Assembly (NCBI GenBank): GCA_021613375.1
Contig: CM038711.1
Span: 19,949,694 to 20,013,693, forward strand
Length of the DNA: 64,000 bases
Reading direction: 5' to 3'
Source of the DNA: Megaleporinus macrocephalus
Lineage: Eukaryota > Chordata > Actinopteri > Characiformes > Anostomidae
Shown: positions 1 to 51,350 of the stretch, piece after piece
Position numbering within the stretch: position 1 is the stretch's first letter
Layout of the letters: every line of letters starts with the position of its first letter
Position numbers and translations under genes: made by a program
The notes under the pieces: model-generated
What the model saw: only the letters and a program-made list of their open reading frames with translations
The model's database searches: none
What the model was told of the DNA's origin: nothing

Positions 1-643
1 CAGCGTGTTGACGGTTACTTTGATGGCTGTGCATCACTATAACACCATCAAGTCAAAAATTCCAAATCTTAGTGCACTGGAAAGACTGCAGAAGCGTCGC
101 AGACGCTTAATGCTAATTGGACTCTGGAGTTTAGCGATTGTCTTTGCATTGCCCATTTTTTTCACTCGAGGCGTTACGACCAAGGAAAGACCACGCTGCC
201 AGAAGAACATAGACTCAGTTTCTGTAAAAGTTACACTTCTTCTGCTCGAGGTCATATTAGGATTCATCCTGCCCTTCTCCATCATACTGACATCTTACTG
301 CTGGATCAACAAGACAAAGCTCCAAGGAGGTGAAATTGTTCAAAAACGAAAAACAAGCATGAGGCGGCTTGTGATCAGCATTGTCACTGCTTTTTTTGTT
401 TTCTGGACTCCTATACATATCATCAATGTGATGGATGTCGCTGCTACTTTGACTAAAGAGTCTTTTCCAGCTGTCTATGATGAGATAAAAGCTTTCCGCA
501 GAGCAACTGGGGACCTGAGTAAGACTCTGGCAGTAATTAACTGCTGCGTGAACCCTTTCCTGTATGCTTTTGCATTAGGGATTCTCAAGAAAAGCATGAT
601 AACCAAGAAAAAAACAGCAAATGAAGACAAGGAAACGACTTAG
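1..643 (+). CDS. Class A GPCR, leukotriene B4 receptor-like, C-terminal part (5' truncated by window edge)
   Basis: The reading frame is open from the first bases (AGC at 2-4) to TAG at 641-643, about 213 residues, so the start is outside the window. It runs from the end of TM3 through TM4 (around WSLAIVFALPIFF), an ECL2 cysteine (RPRCQKN), TM5 (LLLEVILGFILPF), TM6 (FFVFWTPIHIINV) and TM7 (CCVNPFLYAF, the NPxxY motif), then a short lysine-rich tail ending NEDKETT. The order SVL..., LLLEVILGFLLPF-like TM5 and FWxPxHxxN TM6 fits BLT1-type leukotriene B4 receptors better than chemokine receptors; this is from remembered family patterns, not a search. Known BLT receptors bind LTB4 and couple to Gi on leukocytes. 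Oddly, the DRY box after TM3 reads HHY (MAVHHYN), removing Arg3.50. The product is surely a rhodopsin-family GPCR; the exact subfamily is moderately sure. Confidence 0.72.
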   Translation, partial: SVLTVTLMAVHHYNTIKSKIPNLSALERLQKRRRRLMLIGLWSLAIVFALPIFFTRGVTTKERPRCQKNIDSVSVKVTLLLLEVILGFILPFSIILTSYCWINKTKLQGGEIVQKRKTSMRRLVISIVTAFFVFWTPIHIINVMDVAATLTKESFPAVYDEIKAFRRATGDLSKTLAVINCCVNPFLYAFALGILKKSMITKKKTANEDKETT

Positions 644-1330
644 AGTAATTTTGTACTCTCCCAGCACAAACATTTCAGGCAATATATTTCTTATCAATAA
701 CTTTTTGAAATATTTTTTTATTTTTTGCAATATTTCCTCAAATGATTTTTTGACTTTGTGTTTTGTCACGTTATTGTGATCTATTTGCATTTGGTGTTTT
801 CATCAAGTTTCTAATTTGTCTGGTTTCCTGTTAAAAGGACAACTGGGCCCAGATAGATACCACAAAAGTAGGTGACAGTCACTCACACCTCATCTGTCAC
901 GCTAACACAGTGGTTTCAACCCTGACCTCACATTATAGTATCAATCAGATCTATCCAGCCAGACATTTTGATGAGCAGGTGCTGAAAAAAGAAAAAAAAA
1001 ACCCACTTGAGCCTAATTTAATTTACTGTATAGTTCATTCATTCATATCAGGAGAGAGAGTGTTATCATGATTCAGATTGCCTTTTATGCTGAATTTAAA
1101 TGACAGTCTTAACAAAACCAAGGCATTTTCATGATTATAAGACAAAATGGTCTTATGATGTGGATGTATGTTGCCATGCTGTGCTGGACTGTAGGGCTGG
1201 TTTAGTTGTGAATGTGTCTACCATGTCTGTCTGTTACTGACCTTCCCAATATCTCAGCTGTATAGTGAGCTCTGAGTGGTGGTTCTCTCTCCTGCAGTGT
1301 TCAATAAAAGAACATTTGCTTGTCATGCTT
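644..1330 (+). other. 3' UTR of the GPCR gene
   Basis: This A/T-rich stretch follows the receptor stop codon and holds no further open frame. It ends at a canonical poly(A) signal followed by T- and GT-rich sequence, which is the usual layout of a cleavage site. The extent is inferred from these signals; no transcript was available. Confidence 0.55.
1303..1308 (+). terminator. AATAAA poly(A) signal of the GPCR gene
   Basis: AATAAA sits 660 bases past the stop codon and is followed within 30 bases by a run rich in TTTG and TGTG, as expected for a downstream processing element. Confidence 0.6.
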
Positions 1331-2080
1331 TGCTTTGTGTATCTTTGTGTATGAGAAATGGCTTAAACATGCCACTGCACCTTTTACCCAGACATGTTTT
1401 CACTTTAATTTTGTATGTTGCAACATTGCACTACAGGTAGAAAAGATCATACATTAGATTAAATCAGTACTATATTAAGTATATGGATATTCTATACAGT
1501 ATACAGAGGTGGCAGAGGTACACAATTTCTTAACTTAAGTAAAGTTAAAGTATAACATATGCTTTGAAATTGACTGAAGGTTAAAAAGTAAAAGTATTTC
1601 TTTCAATCAGTTCAAATAAATATTTTTTTAAAGATTTTTTTTATTGGGGGCATCCATGAAACTAAGTGGACTCAATATAACTTGTATACATTGTAACAAA
1701 ATGTCGCTCTTCAGGCCTCAAGGTGCAACACATAACAGCAGCACAATGTACAGGACTACAAAGGTCATACATTAAGTACACTACACAGTAACAACGGACG
1801 GGTAAGTGGTATCAACAATAGACGGGTAATTGCTTTTAGCGATACAAACAATGTCTGTCTCTTTAATTTCTACTATTCCTTTCTTTCTCTGTAATTCTGA
1901 AGCTTCGGTTAGCTATGAAGAGAGAATGTCCACACGTTATTATTGTTAGTATAAAGAGCTAAAACACAAAAAGTCAACGTGCACTTAAAAAATCCAAGAG
2001 AAACACGCACAGTCAAAATTCCAGTAACATCATTCCTGTAAGCCTACGAAAGACCATGAGTCCACCACAAAAGCAGAAAA
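1331..2080. other. Intergenic DNA, A/T-rich, no gene
   Basis: I see no coding potential here. The segment is A/T-rich with short homopolymers, and its right part may be the unrecognised 5' part of the LINE that becomes readable at about 2083. Confidence 0.4.
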
Positions 2081-2082
2081 TC

Positions 2083-3960
2083 ACACCTCGCTTTACTCAG
2101 TGTTAGATCACTAAATAACAAAACACTTCTGATTAGAGATCTTATTAAAGAGAGGAAGCTTCATTTTATTTTTTTATTAGAAACATAGCTAAATTAATAA
2201 AGCACAGCAACTTTACTTGAATCTGCTCCTGAAAATGACAGATTAAGGAGGAGGAGGATTGGCGTGCATATATAAGAGTGGATTTAACTACAAAAAGAGA
2301 CCTGCTGGTGAGTCCTTTGAGTATGTTGGAATAAGTCTACTTAGTGACACGTCTGTGTAATATATAGACCCCCTGGGCATGTTTTGTCAGAAATTGCTAA
2401 ACTAATGTCAACTATATCCCAAAGTTATGATAAAATTCTCCTGCTAGAAACATTTTAATACATATGTATGCAGCTCTACTCACAAGCTGGATCTGGTCAT
2501 CATTAAAGATTTAAATAGAAATGTATCTACAAAGGAGATGTGCATCTCTGAGGTGTTCCTGTCAGACCATTTCTGTATATTCCTATAACTCAGTACAGAA
2601 GTAAAAAAAAAAAGTTACTTACATTTTTTACATTAACATTAAGTTGCTTATGGTGAAAAACTAAACTACAGGTACTTTATTATATTTTCAAAGAGCAGAT
2701 CTTCACCTACTACAATACATTAAAATAACCAGACATTCATACGTATCTAGTGTAATTAATCAACATAAAGATAATAGCCTTTTTTCACCGTAGCCCCACT
2801 AATTAATACAATAATCAGTGCTAGCACATCTTACAGTGACTTATCTTCCAAAACCCTTTTTTATTTTTTAAATAAAGCAGAGCAAAGCTCAGCCACATGG
2901 AACAAGTACAAATAACCTTTCTGATAGGACAGCTACGTCAATAGCATATTTTCTGCTGTCAGTAATCAGGATGAACAAATCAGGCACATCCACATGTGAT
3001 CTTCATCCAGTTTATACTTCTTTCCTGAGAATGGTGTCTGAATGTCTTAACTATTGTAAACTGTTCTCTGTCAACAGGTGTTTTTCCAGACTGCCCTGAT
3101 GAAGCCACCACTAAAAAGTGTAATTATGGATCCTTCCATACTAAGTAGTAGACTCATTTCTAACCTTCTCTTCTTTTTTTCGTTCTAACTGTAGTACTGA
3201 GACAGCATTGGTTTACATTGTCAGTGACTCAGCGCTAATCCTTCAGCTACAAAATCCTTCTTTTCCGGTCTTATTGAATCTTAGTGCAGCTTCTGATACT
3301 GTTGCTCACAAAGGTCAGTTTTAGGGCCTTGTTTCTTTGTACATGCTGCCATTAGGTAATGTCATTAGAAAACATGATATAAAATAGTTTAATTGATGGC
3401 ATGGAATTAATTACTGTAATGCTTATTTGCAGGGGTCCCCAAGTAAACAATCCATCCCAAACAAAAAAGAACTGCAATAGCTACCTATATCTTTTAGAAC
3501 AGACTTTAAATTTCTCCTACTCTATAAAGCTCTAAATAATTGGGCACCAGCTTACATCACAGAATGTGTTCCAACTCATGATCTTAGGTCAGCAGATACT
3601 GACCTTCTGCACATACATTACATAAAATACAGAAAATGTGGAGAGACTCTTTTAGTTATTCTGCTTCTAAATTATGTAACTCAATTTCAACTTTTATTAG
3701 ACAGTTGAGCTCAGTGTATACTGAAGAAATGTGTCACAAAGATCACGAATGGGGGGGGGGGGTCTTTGTAGTCAGTGATGGCTTAAATGCCCTGCCATAT
3801 GTGCCTAGTGGTGCCTAAAAAGTATTCTGTGTGCATGGTTGCGCTTTGCCTTGGTCAGGTTGGTTCTTCCTGTGTTTGAGACAAGGGCGAAAGACTTACT
3901 ATGCCAGACTCAGGTGCAAACAAGTCTATGTCTTGTTTAACTGAGACATTAATAAAGATA
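2083..3960 (+). repeat. Decayed L2-like non-LTR retrotransposon (endonuclease and reverse transcriptase traces)
   Basis: Conceptual translation on the plus strand shows the conserved order of a CR1/L2-type LINE, broken by stops and shifts. Around 2090-2160 an endonuclease start reads LLSVRSLNNKTLLIRDLI. At 2315-2340 it reads ESFEYVGISLL, and at 2484-2580 KLDLVIIKDLN followed by FLSDHFCIF, the end of the endonuclease domain. From 3078 the RT begins with QTALMKPPLK and DPSILS, then at about 3194-3310 STETALVY and LLNLSAASDTVAH. Near 3315-3390 come SVLGP and YMLPLGNVIRKH, and from 3408 NYCNAYLQG and the C-terminal domain to about 3760. The segment that would carry the catalytic YADD motif is missing between RKH and NYCN. 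Family assignment is from remembered motifs. It cannot encode a working protein. The 3' limit is uncertain. Confidence 0.75.
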
Positions 3961-4379
3961 ATAAAAAATTCTCTGATTGGTTTTGTGGGCAACAGCACCA
4001 GGTTAAGCAGTGCTCCATGTATTAACCCATGTATAACATGTATAAGACATGTTTAATGAATGTCCTTGGGACCTGTTTTTGTTAGCTGGGCTTTCATTGA
4101 GACACTGAGAGAGATTTTTTTTTTCATATTCATGGGGTCCCACCAATTTCAAAAGCAAATCTACACCCTTGGTTTAAGAGCTTCCTTGTCGTAATAGTTT
4201 ATACTAGAACTGCATGCATCATCCACAAAAAAACACTCATCTAGAGCACCAAACAACCGTGTTGGATTTCCTTTACAAGAACCTGAGATGAACATAGCTG
4301 GAATCTCTACTAAGAAGGATGGTTTTTTTTTGAGCCTGCCAGATCAAATCATTTCTTTCAGAAAGGTACTGATATGGAG
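3961..4379. other. Intergenic DNA, no gene seen
   Basis: Nothing coding is visible. Short poly(T) runs and low-complexity A/T sequence are present; it may include decayed repeat DNA that I cannot name. Confidence 0.35.
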
Positions 4380-5145
4380 TCAATTACAAAATAATCGATT
4401 CTTCGACACCGTAATGCACGGTTGGACTCCTAGTGATTGAGTAAAAGAATCGAAACCCCTAATTAAACCATCGGTGGTTTAAGCGGAAACTGTTTAATTC
4501 ATTTTATTTTAAAAGCGCGTTTTGGCAGCCGTCGCCGTACAGCTATGAGCGCAGCCACTGAAGGCCAAGGCAGTAGTAGCAGAGCCGGAACGATCGGAGC
4601 TCTTTAACCAATCCTGCTTTAGAGTGAGGATAGGACCGCCCACCTCATTAACATACAGACGGAGAAATAGAGAAATAAATAAATGTATAAATGTGGAAAT
4701 AGGGAAATAAATGTAGAAAAAAATAAATAAATGTGACAATAAAAATAAAAAAAAATTAAAAAATAAATAAATTTAGAAATACAGAAATAAATGTAGAAAT
4801 AAATAAATAAATGTGACAAATAAATAAATAAATGTAGAAATAAATAAATCCTTAAATAAATGAATGTCAAAATAAATACAGAAATAAATGTAGAAATATG
4901 GAAATAAATAAATACATTTATTTATTTAGTAATTTATTCGTGCATTTATTTATTTATACATGTATGTATTTAATTATATATTTGTACATTTATTTATTTA
5001 TACATATCGTTTTTTGTCCTCATATTCTACAATTGAAATAAGAATAACATTTATTTAGCAAAAGAATCAACTCCGAGCATGTCAAGTGCATGTTGGAGTC
5101 GAGGAGTCGACTCTTTTGGAACTGATTCTTTATCAACACGTATGC
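4380..5145. repeat. Possible non-autonomous repeat with AAAT/ATTT-rich core
   Basis: The core (about 4660-5010) is a degenerate array of AAAT units on the left that switches to ATTT units near 4915, so it can fold back on itself. Both flanks carry related short blocks: GAATCGAAA and GGACTCC on the left, GGAGTCGAGGAGTCGACTC and GATTC on the right. This arrangement suggests one repeat element rather than two independent microsatellites. I could not define clean terminal repeats or a target duplication, and the family is unknown. Long frames here are low-complexity artefacts. Confidence 0.4.
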
Positions 5146-7730
5146 TGCTGTTGTTGGAAAGAAGTAGAGAAAAGTAAGCAAAATGTTCTGTACGTTTAAC
5201 TTCTGTGGTGTTTTACAGTTTAACAGGTTAATGACTGAGTGTCAGCTTCATTGAATTGTTTCCCACGTAACGGTAGCTAATGTAGCGTTAGAGCAGCACT
5301 AACTGCAGCTAATTTGTTTACCTGGTTGGGTTTAATGTTAGGCTAGTTATATCTAATGCGTTTATTCACGTTAAAAGCCTGAACGGCATAAGCGTTAAAC
5401 ACGAAATATGTTACTCACCGCTGAACACTAACGTTAAGGCACAGTTGTAACAAAAGCAAATGATTTGTTGGTCATAAGATGGTCCTGATACTAATTAGTA
5501 CTGTTAGGACCGAAGATAATTTATGTTCCACCTTAAATAGCAAACACATTGCAGGCGTCTAAATGAAACCGTGGTACCGTTTGAGGTGGAATTAAAATTG
5601 AATAAGAAATTAGTTTTAGCTGACATAACTGACCAGTATATAGACCATCTTATGACCAGTAATTAATGAACTCGTGTTCGAGCTGTCCGTTATTTTTAGC
5701 GTAAGGCACCGCTAAGTTTTGGCTAAATAATTAATACACTGATAAAGAAACGTTAACGTTGTTTGGGTGCCGTGGTCAAGGTGAAACTATTCTGCTTCAG
5801 CTGGTGTTCTTTTGGCATGTCTGTTAAACAGGCGTTATGTATTTTTTTAAGGCTCAGACACTGACAGAAAGAAAGAGAACAGCAGCACGAAAGGAGGAAT
5901 ACATGGAAAGATATTATTGTTGATCCACTAAAGGATTAATTAACAAATGACTTAAATGTTGCAGCAACAGTGTTGAAGAGGTTGGAGAGGTGTTTAACAC
6001 AAAAGCAGCTGAGAGGACAAGAACTGACCATACAAGAAACAGAAACAGATGAGGTGAGAGCTGGGACAGTGGGGGGCAAAATAAATTAGTATGCAGATCA
6101 GTGTTGTGATTAAGTGGGCATGCCAGCATATGCATACATGTTTATTATTAATCACCATTTTAGATATAGGTATAAAAATAAATCAAATGACTTGCCTCAT
6201 GGGTGTATGATTGTGTTGTACATCGCTGAAATGCAGCATGTTTAGATTTTATGAGCAAAAGTGAGTCTGGCCTAGGTCCTAAAGAAACACCGCTGCAAAT
6301 AAAATAACAATCTGGATATCACTCCTGGATGGGCAAGAAAAGGCAAAACCTACACCTGCTGTTTTTTTCCCTAGAATCACCTACAACAGAGTGAAGGTGT
6401 GCCATATGCCCAAACCTGTATGCCAGTTCCTCTAATGTAAACATCCCCCTAATGACAGTGTTTGTTTAGTTTGCATTATTGTTTTATTTTCAGTTTATTT
6501 TTCATCTAAAACGTAAACCAAAATCATCACCTGTATTTGTAATTAACAAAAACTACATTTCTACTTTTAAGTATTAAGGTTATTTTGAACAGACCTTGTG
6601 CTCTCTAAGCTGTCCATTCTGCTGCCTAGAACAAGAAGATTGCTTAGGAAGCAGAAACAGACACAGGATGGAATAGTTGGCTTGTACACATAACAAAAAA
6701 ATCATGCTTAATCTTTTTTGTTATAGTACCATTTATATATCATAAACAGTTTTTAGAGGATAAGTAGAGGTAGAGTTAACTTTAGAGTTAACGTTACCCT
6801 TAAACTGGTTCTGTAACAGTCACATTGGTTATAAGGCTCTGTATTACATTCATTGGGTTTAGTTTTTTACTCTACAAAATAAATGGAACAGCATTAATAC
6901 ATATATCATCTGTATGTCCAGAATCCTGTACTGATAATCTGTTTTATTGCTTGGACAGTGGTCAGATCAGTATTTCACCCGTTTAAGGGGCTGGTTTTGA
7001 CAAGCCCTTTTAACCACCTAGCCTTGCCACATCTCCTCTGGGAATCCTTGACACTTCTGTTTCATTATTAGCTTAAGTGGCGTGTGTTGAATGAGCCCTT
7101 GGAGAGACATGGGACAGGGTAAACAGGGGGTGGCAGAATTTATGCAGAAATAAATGCAACCCAACACATTTTCCTGTTAAAAACCTGAAAATGATGCAGC
7201 CAAAGCTGTTTATAATCCATAGGAGTGACATAGTTAAAAATGATTAATATATCAAAAATATATATTAAATATATAATAGGGACAGCATGTGAAATGTTAA
7301 TAAAAAATAGAAAGAACTGAAAACAGTAAAAAAACAGCTTGTTCACCCTCTGTGCTATGCCATGGTTACTTTTAACAGCGTTTAATAATTGTTTGGGGAC
7401 TGAAGCTACCAGTTGACCCAGTTTAGAAAGCATTTTTGGCCATTCTCATGCAGAAAAAAAACAAATTCCTGGTTGTTCAGTGTGACATTAGTTCTGTACC
7501 TTCAAAGATTGCTTTGAGCAACATTTTCTCACTGGATAATATGTGTGTTCTCACACAGTTTTGAAAAGAGGTGCTTTAATCTTAAATACGTTTTGTTTTT
7601 TGTTAAATAATGTATTTAAAATAGTCTAACTTCAAAAGAATTTGTTTGGTCAGATTGAACACACTCTGGCCTGCAGTGGGATATAGGATAAATTGTAACG
7701 CAATGCAATTTTCTGAGCATGTAGTGGAAC
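5146..7730. other. Intergenic DNA, no gene; contains one inverted repeat
   Basis: There is no convincing coding region. The left part is rich in GTTA and AACGTT motifs of the sort seen in fish DNA-transposon relics. A 16-base perfect inverted repeat (5469-5484 with 5643-5658) is listed separately. The rest is A/T-rich unique-looking sequence. Confidence 0.4.
5469..5658. repeat. 16-bp perfect inverted repeat with 158-base loop
   Basis: TGGTCATAAGATGGTC at 5469-5484 is the exact reverse complement of 5643-5658. Similarity continues imperfectly outward and inward to about 25 bases. It could be the ends of a small inverted-repeat transposon or an RNA hairpin; the sequence alone does not decide. 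Confidence 0.5.
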
Positions 7731-7732
7731 AT

Positions 7733-8290
7733 TGGCTATGTTTACAAGGTTTTTTACCAATCCAACTAAATTAATTCCTATTATAGATTACAACTGAGGT
7801 GGTTATATTTACACTTAACTAGAATGTGATGAAATTCTATTTACATGCACACTACAAGTAATCAGATATCAAATGATATCAAATGGTGTAGAATACCACT
7901 TAGTGTAGACATTACCTTAACAGTGAGCATCACGTAAGTCCAGTCAGTGTAAGACGAGCAGCAGTATGTTCCCTAAGCTTTGTTTTAGCTTTGTAATACA
8001 AAATCAACTGTCTGTTTTTAATTTGCTGTATAGTTGGTGTAAACTGATGAACTGTTGTTTATTCGCTCAGGTACTTGTCTGAACAGCTTGTTTTTTTGCG
8101 AGCTTTACGACAATCCATCTTGCTATTTATAATTTATATTTTAAAATTTAGCATAATCTTCATCTCCTCTGCTGGTTGGTTTATGTCTGCCGCCGTGTTG
8201 AATGTTATAAACTGCACTTCTAAACAAATCCAATTGGGAATGTAATCCGATACTGGCGTTTACATGGCTATAATTCTTCTATTTAATTGA
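7733..8290. repeat. Possible MITE relic with imperfect inverted ends
   Basis: The left end (GGCTATGTTTACAAGG) and the right end (GTTTACATGGCTATAATTC) are roughly inverted to one another, and both lie next to AATCC-type motifs, as in some fish miniature DNA transposons. Only about 8 of 13 compared bases pair, so this is a weak call. Confidence 0.28.
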
Positions 8291-8834
8291 TTATTTACAG
8301 CATTACCCACCTCATTCAGCCTGATAGAAATTGTATGTGGAATGGCTTCAGTCAGACTAGTCTTTTGTGACTGAGGTGTACACATGGATGTGATCCGTCT
8401 GGAGCCCCTGGAACCTCATTTCAGTCGTCGTTGTTTGTAAATTCCCATTTGTTTATCTGTGGTAAGACTTAGATTCACTTTTAAGGTGCTTTATGGTATA
8501 ATGTCCTATAACTTCCTTTAACAGTCTAGATTATTTTCTGTGGCATGAACTATGACATGCAGAGCTGCCAGTAACTCAGTAATGCTCCCAAATATCTGTG
8601 TGTCTGTGGATACCAGAAGTTAATCTATGTAAACAATAACCCAAGCAATTTAACAGAGAAATGTGACATCTTGAAACCCCAGCATAAGTTTACTCTTCAC
8701 AAACTTAAATTCAACCTAATCGACCACTTTTGAGGTGATTCATCAGATAACAGCTTCCTAGGACAAGCTTAGTTATTTTCTTTTGTGCGATTCACTCCTA
8801 AAAAGACGCTGATTCTGTATAGATTAACACTCAA

Positions 8835-9240
8835 ACAACCATTTGCATGCTAAAGTGGTTCTTTGCATGTTGAAATGTTGTTTTTATACTGATGAAGAAT
8901 GTATATGGGTTTCTGTACAGCTATTTTCAAAAAGATTCTATGTAAAGCTAGATATATATGTATAGCACATCCTCCTTCAATCTGGAGAACCATTGCACCA
9001 TGTAAAGAAACGTTTTAGCATGGTTCTGAGTGCTAATGGTCTTTGCTAAAGAACCCGTCAAGAAACATCTTTAGGAGTGTGCATGATGTCAAGCTACCAG
9101 TAACCCATTCACACCTTTATGCTATGAACCCTAAAGAGATGTTGTTCCCAATTAGCTGTGTGTTTCAAAAGGAAAAGTGAACTTAAATATGTATGTAAAT
9201 GTAAAGTTAAATAAAGAACCCCGATAAGAGAAGTCATCAG
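8835..9240. repeat. Degenerate AGAACC/GGTTCT-motif repeat
   Basis: Scattered GGTTCT, AGAACC and AAAGAACC words occur in both orientations through this stretch. The same vocabulary is seen at 42.69-42.87 kb. It looks like a decayed interspersed element of a type I recall from fish genomes; ends and family are not resolved. Confidence 0.3.
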
Positions 9241-9299
9241 GGGTCACGGCAGTGGAATTCCAAGTCCATTTGAAACATAACTTCACAGAGATCGGGATG

Positions 9300-10876
9300 C
9301 CTTGATTTATTTTTTTAATGAAAATATATTAAACATATATTTTCCAGTTATGCAATTTACAGTATGTTCTTAACATATTACCTCAATGTGTTTTAAACCC
9401 TTAAACACAGATTTGAGAACAGAATAACATTACAACAAATACCAGGTCACTATTTTTTCCAATGTACTCTTTTTTTTTTAACTAGATAGGGATTTTGACT
9501 ATATGCACAACAACATGTTGCAGTACTTAAAGATATAAGTTTCATTGAACTACTTCTGCTGACATATTCTGATATTTAGAATACAACCAACAGGGTGTTA
9601 AAAGGCAAGGGAAAAGTTTGAGGCAAGTGTTTGAGCTTTCTTTGCCTTTCATTGACAGAATATCTGAAAAAGCTAAGTGACTATACAGAATAGCTGCTGC
9701 CACATTACAGTACTGAGAGATACAGTCGCTTTTAGCTGATCTTTGGGGGTTCAATAAAATTGACTATTGTATGTCTGAGGTGGTTGAGCGTGATTGTACA
9801 AAGAGTTGGAGAGAAAGAGCCTCTTTGTAGGAACAGATCTGCCATTGCTAGTCACAGACATAAACAGTGTAGAATGTGCCTTCAGAAAGAAGCATCTTCT
9901 CCTCAGTGACTTTTATTTAGTATAGAACCCTTTGGCCTTGATGACCCTGTCCAGCAGGGTTTAGTACTGCAGTGGAGAACAGCTTTGGCAGGCGAGTTTG
10001 CCCCTGACAGGAACAGAAACCATATGTAGAACATAGGAAAGATCTGGAACAGTGCACAGGAAGTCACAAAAACAAACCTGTTCAGAATAGTCCAAACACA
10101 AGAAGGAGGAGTAAGAAGGTGGTGAGCAAGCATTCTGGGAGGAGTTACTCATTTTAACTTGTAGTCTAGTTGACAGTTATCTATTTTTGCATCTCTCTTT
10201 TTTTATTTGGTATTACAAAATCTTCCAAAGTTCTCCTGCTTTTTACTAGGATATTTTATTAACAGGTAGAGCTCATTGAACGAATGTACCCCAGCATGCT
10301 TTTGCAGCCACCTTGAACCAGCTCCTCCACTAATAGTCTGAAGCACTGCATGTGTTTTTATCTGCTGTTCTCAACTTCCTCATGCAAACACGCAAATTCA
10401 TGAAAAATCCTCATCACCGACCTGATGAAAAACAGCATTAAGTACTTCTACATACACATTTGAAAGTTTAGACATCCTTAATTAACATCTCATAATAATA
10501 ATGATGACAATTATTATAATCAGAGCAATAATTACATTATAGCAATAATAACAATAATGCATCATATCTAAAAACTACGTTTCAATTGTTTTTTTTACTC
10601 ATCCATTATTCCAAAAAAAAAAAAAAGATATGGTTCATACTTTCTTGCTTTTTCCCGCTGTTCCCCACCCTCAACCCACGTCTGCACCTTACAGAAGTGC
10701 CAATATTTACAACAATTAATTTACAACCTATGGCACTGCCCAGTCATAGTGTTTTAGTCTTTTTTGGGAATAAAAGCTCGAGGCATGGAAAAGGTCCCAT
10801 AAAATGTTCTGTAAGTCTGATTGAGACTCCATGCACGTGTTGCCCTCAGTGTTCGTACACAGCGTCGCTATGGGCC
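9300..10876 (-). other. bcar1: Probable bcar1 3' UTR and downstream flank
   Basis: This follows the bcar1 stop codon on the minus strand. Minus-strand AATAAA hexamers occur at 10255-10260, 10202-10207, 9914-9919 and 9306-9311. I cannot tell which is used; the first two would give a UTR of roughly 0.65-0.7 kb. No further coding sequence is seen. Confidence 0.4.
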
Positions 10877-50902
<40,026 letters not shown>

Positions 50903-51147
50903 TTTCAGCTCCGCTGTCTGAGTCGCTGGGAATCCAGACGGCTCTCAACGGCCCCAAGATCTGTCCCCCCCCCAAAAAAAAGAAAAGAAAAAGACCCCTC
51001 AGGGCAGCCACCTCCAGTCTCTAACTTCCACTTGCTGTCTGTGTCGGGCAAGAAAGGAAAAAGTCACAAAGTCACAACAGACGGGCGCGCATAGTCCTAT
51101 TCCGTGATCTCACAGGCCAAGAATGAGTCTGTCCCTTCTCTCTCACT

Positions 51148-51182
<35 letters not shown>

Positions 51183-51350
51183 TTCTGTCTGTCCTTTGCT
51201 CTTTCTCTGGCTCCCTCCCTCTCTGCCTCTCTCTCGCTCTCAGCCTAGAGGAGGGCGGTCAGACTGTGCTGTAACCTGACACCCTCCCAGTTCCTGTTCA
51301 ATCCTGGCATTCCCTCGTCTGCTTTCTGATTGGCCGAGAAGGTTCTTCTT
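50903..51350 (-). promoter_or_regulatory. bcar1: bcar1 5' UTR and likely proximal promoter
   Basis: On the minus strand an inverted CCAAT box lies at 51329-51333 (plus-strand ATTGG). The start site may therefore lie roughly 60-100 bases inside it, near 51.23-51.27 kb. No TATA box is evident. If transcription starts there, the 5' UTR would contain the (GA)n run opposite the plus-strand (CT)n at 51148-51186. Both the promoter and the start site are inferred. Confidence 0.35.
51148..51186. repeat. (CT)n microsatellite near the bcar1 promoter
   Basis: CT run with one T interruption; on the bcar1 strand it is (GA)n and would fall in the 5' UTR or just at the promoter. Confidence 0.9.

Noticed and set aside
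4509..4870. Minus-strand frames rich in Phe, Tyr and Ile over the AAAT block
   Set aside because: They are translations of the low-complexity tetranucleotide repeat.
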